From Anthoceros angustus (taxonomy: Eukaryota; Streptophyta; Anthocerotopsida; Anthocerotales; Anthocerotaceae), in assembly GCA_010909165.1 (NCBI GenBank), contig VJWM01000197.1:1-64000 (forward strand): a stretch of 64,000 nucleotides of DNA. Reading direction: 5' to 3'. Position numbers and translations under genes: made by a program. The notes under the pieces were generated by a model, which saw only the letters and a program-made list of their open reading frames with translations, was not told the origin of the DNA and searched no databases. Shown here in pieces: positions 35,901 through 44,851 of this stretch. The first letter of the stretch is position 1. The number at the start of each line of letters is the position of its first letter.

Positions 35901-37067
35901 AACAGCCACTGGCAACTTCTCACGAAGCTCAGAAATTGGGGTGGGCGGATTTGGAGTCGTATACGCAGGGCAACTACGTGATGGCACTGCAGTGGCTATA
36001 AAGAAAAGCAAGCGCATGAGCTCCTCTTTGGATAAGCAACAATTTCTCAATGAGGTCAGGATTCTTTCACAAGTCAATCACAGGCATCTCGTCAGGTTGT
36101 TAGGTTGCTGTCTGGAGAAGAAAATTGCTCTACTTGTTTTCGAGTATGTCCCCAATGGCACCTTGGAGGAACACCTCCAAGGAAAACGAGGAGACATTCG
36201 ATCTAGGCTCACTTGGACACAACGCCTGCATATTGCTCTTCAGACCTCTGAGGCTTTGGACTATTTGCATTCTGCTGCCCAGCACCCCATCTTTCACAGA
36301 GATGTTAAGTCTGCAAACATTCTCCTGGACCAGCAGCTCAACGCTAAGGTGGTAGATTTTGGCATCTCAAGCTGGTACCTAAATGGGCTACTCACGTGTC
36401 CACCCTTGCAATCCAGGGCACCTTGGAGGAACACCTCCAAGGAAAACGAGGAGACATTCGATCTAGGCTCACTTGGACACAACGCCTGCATATCGCTCTT
36501 CAGACCTCTGAGGCTTTGGACTATTTGCATTCTGCAGCCCAGCAGCCCATCTTTCATAGAGATGTTAAGTCTGCAAATATTCTCCTGGACCAGCAGCTCA
36601 ACGCCAAGGTGGCAGATTTTGGCATTTCCAAACTGGCACCTAAATGGGCCACACACGTGTCCACTCTTGCAATCCAGGGCACCTTGGGCTACATCGATCC
36701 CGAGTATTACACAAGCTTCCAATTGACAAGTAAAAGTGACGTTTACAGCTTTGGCGCGGTATTGTTGGAACTCATTTCAGGAAAATCTCCAATGAATCTT
36801 CTGAGCATATGGGAGGAGGCCAGCCTGGTGGACTTGGCAGTTTCTGTCAAGAATAAGGGTGTTTGGGGAGAGTTTATTGATCCTGTCCTGCTGGACACTT
36901 TGGATTCGCCGGCTGGCAGAGCATCAATGGAGAGCATAGCTTGCTTGGCTGCCAAGTGCTTGGCATTGAGATCAAGGGAGCGACCAGACATGAAGGAGGT
37001 ACGGCAACAACTACAGACCCTCGTTTGCAAGCATTGCGATCCTTGTTTTGATCAATTGAGCAACTAG
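29989..37067 (+). pseudogene. Mosaic LRR receptor-kinase pseudogene M
   Basis: A 7-kb sequence built entirely of pieces of G1 and G3. It opens with the G3-type signal peptide and LRRNT (from 29989), switches to G1 type near 30345, alternates many times, and ends with a G1-type kinase C-terminus and the stop after LSN (37067). Six backward jumps duplicate LRR blocks and part of the kinase, at 31021-31032, 31467-31475, 32547-32555, 33347-33355, 34618-34628 and 36417-36426. Single-base and dinucleotide deletions relative to G1 and G3 break the frame repeatedly; the longest pieces are 29956-30405, 33807-34304, 35812-36726 and 36396-37067. M keeps the 8 bases missing from G1. Not expected to encode a full receptor as sequenced. 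Confidence 0.9.
31904..34866 (+). repeat. LRR block repeated four times inside M
   Basis: The G3 segment that begins GATCTGTCCAACAACAAATT and runs through GGTATGAATATTGATG to GCATGGACTTGAG recurs at about 31911-32155, 32551-32800, 33602-33850 and 34618-34866. All four lack one C in CAATCCTTCCG and one T in GATCTTGCAAT relative to G3. The lesions therefore predate the amplification, or arose by a systematic error. Confidence 0.85.
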
Positions 37068-38264
37068 CAACTACAAGTGTCCAACGACGATGATAGAAGT
37101 ATCTCTTGCCAAGTTCCAGGCTTGTGAAGACACGTCACACTGGGGGAGACGTGTGTGGCGGTCACATAGGCAGATGTCCTGTAGAAAGAGGACGACTTTG
37201 TGTAGTCTTTTGTATGCAAGTTTACCATGTACTTCAAACCTCAGACCTGTTCAATACTAGCACCTCTAACCGTCGCCTCATTCGGAATCCGGATGCCCTA
37301 TTTTTGTGTTCCACAATACAAAAACAGGGCATATGTGTCATGTTTCCTCCTTGTGTGTTTCTCATCCTCCTGTTCACTAGGCAAAAGACATGTTATGATA
37401 AGAAGAGCAAACATAATAATCCAAAACCTGGTGTGTGGCTGTTCAAATTTCTGGTCTTCAGGCAGCTGTGATGGCAACCTGAACCTTGGACACTATCACG
37501 AACTTGAAGGAGCTGCCACATGTCGTTGGTCTTGGCACTGTCCTTTCAACATATGCATATGTAGTGCATATGATGAACCTTCAGTGACAGGTGTGGCCCT
37601 TGGGCCTCATTTGCAAGGTTGTCTGAACGATGAAATGTTGATATGTAAAGAGGATTTTTTGGCTCAAACAAAGGAGGATTTTTTTGGCTCTTGTCCCATG
37701 ATTTCAGCACTAGAAATCTCCCGGAGCAGCAACCCAGATATCAACTGCCTGTCCAGGTGCCTGACTTAAAGTTGTCACGACGTAGGCCTGCGTTCCAAGG
37801 TTGTCTGAATGTTGGTGCACATGTACGCGATTCCACTTGAAAGCGCTCTAGAACGAGCAAGAATCCCTCCTTCACTTGCACATACGTCACAAGAAATGGC
37901 TCTGCCTAGGGACCCGCCAAGGTATGACGTCAAGCCGTTAGCCCACATTGTTGAGATTGTACAAGTTTCAATGTCTTGAAATGCTCAAAATGTAAATATC
38001 TACACTGCTTGTTCACAAAGAGAGAGACGAATCCCAATTCAGTAGGCCATCTGCCATGCTCGTGTGAAACTTTCAAGAAGCTGGCATATCCCAGCTATTC
38101 CAAAGCGGCCTCCTAGGTTACAGGATCCCCTTTTGCTTTTGAAGCTTTCCTTTAGCGTTCGACTCTGAGGCGTGGTTGCAACTTGCAACCGGAAGCCAAG
38201 GCTGGACAATGGCCGGCGGTGATGCTGCCCAGCATTGGTACGCAGGTGCTGTTTGCCGACGCGC
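37068..38264. repeat. Receptor-kinase spacer, copy 2
   Basis: Near-identical to 28847-30044. It contains the 3' flank of M (G1 type) and the original G3 leader with its ATG at 38209. The match to copy 1 ends abruptly at 38273, where the insertion in the G3 leader begins. Confidence 0.9.
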
Positions 38265-38955
38265 AAGTGCAAGCAACACCTAATTTCAAGGAGAGCAGTT
38301 TGACGTCAAGCGTTTCCCCTAAGGAAGCAGGTGTGGACAAGGGAAACAGAGATGTCCAATCTCCTGCAGCATCAAAACAGACCAGGCGCTTCTTTGAGTC
38401 GGTATGTGCCTCTATCCTCTGATTTACTGTTCTTTGCCCTGTTGGATTTTGTTGGTGTCGCTTGTAGCTTCTTTCATGTACACTAGGCTAAAGCATCCTT
38501 TGATTCAGGCAAGGACCACTGAGATCTCCACCCCGCCAGATGAAGCTGCATTGGCCAGTACGAAAGGTGGCAACGCCCCTCTGGCTGGAAGACCTTTGCC
38601 ACCCAAGATTCCTGACAGTAATGGACAGTCCAAGCTGCCTAGACCTCCAGTTGTGAGAGCTGCATTCGATGGACCCATTAGCCACTGCGGTGCATGCTGG
38701 TGTCCAATCCAATATCCCCGTCAGCCCTCACTTGAGAGGAAGTGACAACACATCGCGGAGTAGGGTTGCCTCTGCCTCTGCTCCTACATCCTCAAAGGTT
38801 CTGGTTCTCAAAATGAACCCCATTGTCCCCACACGCCAATTACATAGTATGGCTTGACTTTGCCTTATAGACGTTTTGACATTCTGTATGGCTGGTTTGA
38901 TAGACACAGGTGACCTACAAGGCTCTCGCAATGAGTTGCATCGTTGTGCAGTTTT
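38265..38955 (+). repeat. Insertion in the G3 leader, copied from 44153-44851
   Basis: This 691-bp segment replaces about 15 bp that separate AAGTGCAAG from TTGTGCAGTTTT in copy M (30045-30080). It matches 44153-44851 except for a few small indels. Both copies carry the same intron-like sequence (38402-38508 and 44294-44402), so the transfer was at DNA level and not by retroposition. The inserted sequence separates the old ATG at 38209 from the signal peptide. Confidence 0.92.
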
Positions 38956-41900
38956 GTGGGTATGTGTGACAGCGCTCTCGATTTTGCTCCATTTGCCAGC
39001 CGCTCGTGCTGGGCTCTCCCACGATGGTCAGATTCTTCTCAGCTTTGCCGAACAGCCCACCAACCAGTTCCACAACAGTGTGCCGGTTCGGTACGGGGTT
39101 GCTACTAGCGTCACGAATCGATCCGCGCATATGGCGAACTGGAACGAGAGTGACACCGATCCGTGTAGTTGGGCGGGCGTGTTATGTGGCTCTGATTCTG
39201 CTGTGGTCCGGCTCGATTTCTCCTCCTGGTCGCTGGCATATGTGAACTTGAGCACCTTGAGCTCTCTCAAGAGTCTGAGAGAGTTGGATCTGTCATCCAA
39301 TCAGTTTGTTGATTTCGTCGGGCTTGAGAATCTGATCGAGCTGACAAGTCTGGATGTTTCCGATACCTCGCCACGAACAATTTTCCTCCCGGGAACGGAA
39401 ATGAACAGATTAGGCAATCTCCGCTACCTATATTGCGACAGGTGCCAGTTTCCCTGGGGGGGCCTGCAAGGACTGAGCAACCTGAGGGTTCTGTCCCTCT
39501 CTGGCAATGGTATTGCGGGTGCCTCCTTCCTGGAGCAGCTGCTGAATTTGGTCAGTCTTGAGTTCCTGGACCTCTCTTACAATTGGCTGACGGGAGGAGT
39601 TGGCCGTCTGGAGGGCCTCACAAGCCTCACCCACCTGATTCTCACTGGCAACAAGTTGACAGGGATCATGGAAACACCACCCAAGCTACAATACTTGTAC
39701 GCAGGTGAGAACTTCTTCACAGGTCTACCGCCTTCGTTCTTCAAGAGCTCCACTCTGAGGCAGGTTAACATTTCCTGGAACCTACTGGAGGGACCATTGG
39801 CGCCGCCGAATACCACAGTTTTTGTCCCCGCGCTTCAGTGGTTGGACCTGTCCTGGAACCGTCTCAACGGCACCATTCCAATGGGCCTTACAGAGGTCAT
39901 GTACTTGGATCTGTCCAACAACAAATTGTCTGGTGCAATCCCTTCCGATATTGGTATGAATATTGATGCAGGTATTGTGGGTGACTTGCTGGATCTGTCG
40001 GGAAATGAGCTGACAGGCAGCATTCCTGAGGGTTTGCTACAGAGATACCAGAGTGCAATCAATCTTTCACGAAATTTTCTAGATGGCAGTATACCAGACG
40101 ATCTTTGCAATCGTGTGGCCTGTGCGAGGGGTGAAGCTTGTCGGAGCATGGACTTGAGTGACAACAAGCTGGAAGGCCCTCTTCCTTCTTCCCTGCCGAG
40201 ATTCCTTGCCTGGTTCAGTACTCTCTGGCTTCAAAACAATAACCTCTCTGGTGACATCACTCATCTTCTACTCAAGATGCCCCGACTCGCAAGCATCCGG
40301 CTGCGAGGAAATCTCTTTACCGGAGATCTCACTCCCTTCTTCACATCACCTGCTAATGAGTATGTCGAGGAATTAGACCTCAGCTACAACGGTTTCAACG
40401 TGACACACACAACAGAAAACCCAAATCCACTAAAGGTTATATTTGAAGATCAAATACAGGAAACTTCTAAACGGCGATTTGGGACACTTCGTCTAGCGGG
40501 TAACAATCTTTTGGGGTTAGCGTTGCCCGAGATGTCAGCCCCCAGTTCCCTGGAAGTGTTGGATCTTGCATCTTGCAATTTGAGGGGAAGAATACCAGAC
40601 TCCTTCACCTCTAGGTTCCCGAACTTGACCACCCTTAATGTGTCACATAACAATTTCTTAGGGCCTTTACCAGAAGATCTACCCCCCTCTCTTCAAGTAT
40701 TGGACATTAGCAACAACCATTTGGAGATGGGCAATATGTCGCGTTATCTTTTTCAAGGCTTGCCCAACTTGCTGCAGTTCTACGCTTCTAGCAACAACCT
40801 GCAGGGCCCCATTCCTGATGTTTTACCTCGTACTAGCATGCAGATCCTGAATCTTAGCCACAACAATTTGCAGGGACGTATTCCAGACAGGCTTTTCTTT
40901 ACTTTAGCTCAGTTGAAGGATTTTGACATTTCCGACAACAAGCTGTCAGGTCCCATACCACCGGGCCTGAATCCAAGCCGCTTTGCCAACAACCCTGAAC
41001 TCTGCGGTAGCCCTCTTCGAGCTTGCTCAACTCCTAACAGGCTCATTGCAAAGCTGCAGGTGTTGTGGATAGTTCTGGTTGGGCTCGTGTTACTGTCCTC
41101 GATGTTCTGTGCGGTATCAGCATATCAATGGAAAAACCAACACCAGCAAGACAAGGATTTAATTGCAGCTCTTCTGGAAAGAGAGAGCGTCATCATCATG
41201 ACTCTTCGTCAACTTCGCACAGCCACTGGCAACTTCTCACGAAGCTCCCAAATTGGGGTGGGCGGATTTGGAATCGTGTACGCAGGGCAACTACATGATG
41301 GCACTGCAGTGGCTATCAAGAAAAGCAAGCGCATGGGCTCCCCATTGGATAAGCAAAAATTTCTCAATGAGGTCAGGATTCTGTCACAGGTAAATCACAG
41401 ACATCTGGTCAGATTGTTAGGCTGCTGTCTGGAGAAGAAAATTGCTCTACTTGTTTTCGAGTATGTCCCAAATGGCACCTTGGAGGAACACCTCCAAGGA
41501 AAACGAGGAGACATTCGATCTAGGCTCACTTGGACACAACGCCTGCATATCGCTCTTCAGACCTCTGAGGCTTTGGACTATTTGCATTCTGCAGCCCAGC
41601 AGCCCATCTTTCATAGAGATGTTAAGTCTGCAAATATTCTCCTGGACCAGCAGCTCAACGCCAAGGTGGCAGATTTTGGCATTTCCAAACTGGCACCTAA
41701 ATGGGCCACACACGTGTCCACCCTTGCAATCCAGGGCACCGTGGGCTACATCGATCCCGAGTATTACACAAGCTTACAACTCTCAAGTAAAAGTGATGTT
41801 TACAGCTTTGGCGCTCTGTTGTTGGAACTTATTTCAGCCAAATTTCCTGCGGATCTTCTAAGGATATGGAAGGAGACCAGCCTGGTGGACTTGGCAGTTT

Positions 41901-42268
41901 CTTTTAAGTACAAGGATGATTGGGAAACGTTTATCGATCCTGTCTTGCTAGATACTTTGGCTTCCCCGAGTGGGAGAGCGTCAATGGAGAGCATGGCTTG
42001 CTTAGCTGCCAAGTGCTTGGCATTGAGATCAAGGGAGCGACCAGACATGAAGGAGGTGCGGCAACAGCTACAGACCCTCATTTACATGCATTGCAATCCT
42101 TGCTTTGATGAATTGAGAAACTACTCGCTACAAGTGTCCAACGAGGATGATGCTAGTATCGCTTGCCTAAGTTCCAGGTCTTCTGAAGCAGTCTGTGACA
42201 CTGGGGGAGTCGTAATCGGCTGTCACGTGAGCACAAGTTCCTTAGAAACGATGGAGGACTCCATGTAG
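38876..42268 (+). CDS. LRR receptor-like kinase G3, intact frame
   Basis: The only member of the cluster with an uninterrupted receptor frame (1130 codons from 38876). Residues 24-46 form the hydrophobic signal segment ending LHLPAARA; LRRNT with DPCSWAGVLC lies near residue 95; about twenty LRRs follow; a membrane span (LWIVLVGLVLLSSMFCAV) lies near 725-745. The kinase has IGVGGFGIVYAG, VAIKK, HRDVKSANILL, VADFGISKLAPKW, GTVGYIDPEYY and RSRERPDMKEV, so all main catalytic motifs are present. The C-terminus extends about 45 residues beyond G1 and M. The first 23 codons derive from the inserted segment. Alternatively the ancestral ATG at 38209 is used and the insert is spliced out: donor GTGCAA at 38267 to acceptor ending 38950 keeps the frame. 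Ligand unknown. Confidence 0.9.
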   Translation: MTFCMAGLIDTGDLQGSRNELHRCAVLWVCVTALSILLHLPAARAGLSHDGQILLSFAEQPTNQFHNSVPVRYGVATSVTNRSAHMANWNESDTDPCSWAGVLCGSDSAVVRLDFSSWSLAYVNLSTLSSLKSLRELDLSSNQFVDFVGLENLIELTSLDVSDTSPRTIFLPGTEMNRLGNLRYLYCDRCQFPWGGLQGLSNLRVLSLSGNGIAGASFLEQLLNLVSLEFLDLSYNWLTGGVGRLEGLTSLTHLILTGNKLTGIMETPPKLQYLYAGENFFTGLPPSFFKSSTLRQVNISWNLLEGPLAPPNTTVFVPALQWLDLSWNRLNGTIPMGLTEVMYLDLSNNKLSGAIPSDIGMNIDAGIVGDLLDLSGNELTGSIPEGLLQRYQSAINLSRNFLDGSIPDDLCNRVACARGEACRSMDLSDNKLEGPLPSSLPRFLAWFSTLWLQNNNLSGDITHLLLKMPRLASIRLRGNLFTGDLTPFFTSPANEYVEELDLSYNGFNVTHTTENPNPLKVIFEDQIQETSKRRFGTLRLAGNNLLGLALPEMSAPSSLEVLDLASCNLRGRIPDSFTSRFPNLTTLNVSHNNFLGPLPEDLPPSLQVLDISNNHLEMGNMSRYLFQGLPNLLQFYASSNNLQGPIPDVLPRTSMQILNLSHNNLQGRIPDRLFFTLAQLKDFDISDNKLSGPIPPGLNPSRFANNPELCGSPLRACSTPNRLIAKLQVLWIVLVGLVLLSSMFCAVSAYQWKNQHQQDKDLIAALLERESVIIMTLRQLRTATGNFSRSSQIGVGGFGIVYAGQLHDGTAVAIKKSKRMGSPLDKQKFLNEVRILSQVNHRHLVRLLGCCLEKKIALLVFEYVPNGTLEEHLQGKRGDIRSRLTWTQRLHIALQTSEALDYLHSAAQQPIFHRDVKSANILLDQQLNAKVADFGISKLAPKWATHVSTLAIQGTVGYIDPEYYTSLQLSSKSDVYSFGALLLELISAKFPADLLRIWKETSLVDLAVSFKYKDDWETFIDPVLLDTLASPSGRASMESMACLAAKCLALRSRERPDMKEVRQQLQTLIYMHCNPCFDELRNYSLQVSNEDDASIACLSSRSSEAVCDTGGVVIGCHVSTSSLETMEDSM

Positions 42269-43689
42269 CCTTTTGTATGAAAGTTTGGAATCCTGACACC
42301 TAGAACCGTCCCCTTGTGTGCCCGGATGTCATGTTATATGTTAAATGTTTTCCTCATAACCTACCATATGTGTCCTCCTGTTGTGTTTCTGATCGTCTGC
42401 ACTAGTTGGGAAAGACATGTATGTTGTTATGAGAAGACCTTAGTCTACAGAATGATTCCACCTACCAGCACGGAGACATTAGTCACTAGGAAACTTGTGT
42501 CCTTCAGAGTCACCCTTCCAGAACTCACCCTTCCAGAACTCCGAGACTTTGTTCACATAGACCCATAACAACAACAGGCGGCTTAAGCACCACGTATCTC
42601 CACAGGAATTCAAATATCACTAATTTAGCTGCTTGGGCCGGTTTCTTTGTTCTCCCGAGAAGGATGGCCGAGAGCTTCGAACAACATCTCACTCTCGCCT
42701 TCAGACTCTCCGGAAAAGACGAGTGGTAGCTGACCTTTACACGGGAATCTATCATCTGACAACTCTTCTATGCATGTAATGGTCGGCAGTATCGTTAGAA
42801 ATGGGTAATCAACTGGGGAAAAAGGGAGTTACAGTCTCCACAGGCTGATATCCATCATCCTTCCCTTCACCCTTTTTCCACTGTGCAACAGCATCGCCAT
42901 CACTTGGTTTACCTATCCGATCCTACGCAGGCCTGGGTAGATTCAAGATTGCTTCGGCCCATGCGGCCCCGAGGGTCAAGGGGGCTACAAATATTGGAGC
43001 TCCTTGCCCTAACTAGACAACTAAACTTGCGTGCAGGTGCCTCGTTCCGTCCGGTGCCGTTTGCGGATCTGTGCGGATGGAGCTGAGGTTGTTGCAAGTT
43101 TGCTGCGGTTGGTTTGGGGGTCGTTGCTGGGGGTTTTTCACTACCTATTATTCTTGTCCCAACGAGGCTGCTGCATACTTCGCTTAGCTAGTTTTTGTGC
43201 AAGTTGGGTATCTGCTTGAAGTGCTGGCTGAGGAACTGGGCATGTCTCGAACTCCCATCTCTGCCTGCGTGTGTTGATGGGAGGTGATATTGGAAAGGGC
43301 CACTGAGATGATGAATATTTGTTTCCCTATTGGTTTGATGGCCGGAATGATGGCTTCACTGCTTCAAACTTCCTGATCGGTGGCCCTGTGTCCTTGAGAC
43401 TTTGCGGTTGCGCTTTCGTGTTTGTTTGTTTCTGAAGTTTTGGAAGTGAGCTTTTCAAAGGATTGTCAGCTAGAGTTGCAGAGAGCTAGTGGCTTCCTTT
43501 AATTTCCAGGACAAAAGAACGTGTGTATATATGATTGTATTGCAGTTACGGTTTGGCGAAACCATCTGTACTCTGCTCTTGCTTACACGCAAGGCCACCT
43601 TTGGATTGAAAAACACAAATCCCCAGTCTCACCTGCACAGATTCTCATTCACTGAGTGGACTGAAATACATCGTAGTCCCATTGTCCAT
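42269..43689. other. 3' flank of G3 and unassigned spacer
   Basis: The first 150 bases resemble the G1/M 3' flank only weakly, so this end of the array is old. No gene is supported in the rest. A doubled CACCCTTCCAGAACT occurs at about 42508-42541. Confidence 0.45.
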
Positions 43690-44130
43690 GTTCGTGAGAG
43701 TGTAGACTATGTCAGAGAGCATCCTTTCCCGTCTTGACGATCTTCAATGTGTCAAGGAAACGTCTTAACGCAACATGACTCATCATGACTAGACATCTCT
43801 AGCACACCCTGGTGATATCGAAGATGTCTAACCGCAGCTCCTGCAACTCGAAGTCCGATAATGATATCCGTTAGAAGGTCACCAGCACCAGGGTAGGTTA
43901 AACTGACCAGCTCACAGAGACTGTGACCAGCCAGCTCACACAGTCTGTGACCAGCCAGAAATGCCAGAGATGCCATACCTTCAATCTGAGATTGGGGATT
44001 AGGGATTTCACATCCTGGTCAGCTGCCCACTCTCACATACCTTTCTCTTGTTCACCACCACGAAACGAGTTGAGACGATGCGATGCAAGCCAGGCGTCCT
44101 AAGTGCTGACAGTTTTCAATGGATGATAAA
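43690..44130. repeat. Diverged direct repeat, left copy
   Basis: Shares ordered blocks with 45525-45870: GAGAGTGTAGACT, AGCATCCTT, CTTCAATGT, GGATTTCACA, TCAGCTGCCCA and CCTAAGTGCTG. It is clearly related but has many substitutions and indels. Function unknown. Confidence 0.7.
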
Positions 44131-44152
44131 TCCGTTCTCCCATGATTCCATT

Positions 44153-44851
44153 AAAGTGCAAGCAACACCTAATTTCAAGGAGAGCAGTTTGACGCCGTCA
44201 AGCGTTTCCCCTAAGGAAGCAGGTGTGGACAAGGGAAACAGAGATGTCCAATCTCCTGCAGCATCAAAACAGACCAGGCGCTTCTTTGAGTCGGTATGTG
44301 CCTCTCTATCCTCTGATTTACTGTTCTTTGCCCTGTTGGATTTTGTTGGTGTCGCTTGTAGCTTCTTTCATGTACACTAGGCTAAAGCATCCTTTGATTC
44401 AGGCAAGGACCACTGAGATCTCCACCCCGCCAGATGAAGCTGCATTGGCCAGTACGAAAGGTGGCAACGCCCCTCTGGCTGGAAGACCTTTGCCACCCAA
44501 GATTCCTGACAGTAATGGACAGTCCAAGCTGCCTAGACCTCCAGTTGTGAGAGCTGCATTCGATGGACCCATTAGCCACTGCGGTGCATGCTGGTGTCCA
44601 ATCCAATATCCCGTCAGCCCCTCACTTGAGAGGAAGTGACAACACATCGCGGAGTAGGGTTGCCTCTGCCTCTGCTCCTACATCCCCTCAAAGGTTCTGG
44701 TTCTCAAAATGAACCCCATTGTCCCCACACGCCAATTACATAGTATGGCTTGACTTTGCCTTATAGACGTTTTGACATTCTGTATGGCTGGTTTGATAGA
44801 CACAGGTGACCTACAAGGCTCTCGCAATGAGTTGCATCGTTGTGCAGTTTT
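44153..44851 (+). repeat. Donor copy of the G3-leader insertion, gene-fragment-like
   Basis: This segment looks like part of a spliced gene. A reading frame with ATPNFKESS...QTRRFFES ends at a GT donor (44294) and resumes after an AG acceptor (44402) with ARTTEISTPPDEAALAS and AGRPLPPKIPDSNGQ. The protein is Ser/Pro/Lys-rich and I do not recognise the family. No complete gene can be assembled around it, so it may be an exon relic. It is the likely source of 38265-38955 because only here do the flanks continue with unrelated sequence outside the shared block. Confidence 0.7.

Noticed and set aside
29989-37067. M as a cluster of several separate small genes
   Set aside because: The pieces are contiguous segments of one receptor design in changing frames, and only one leader and one terminal kinase are present.
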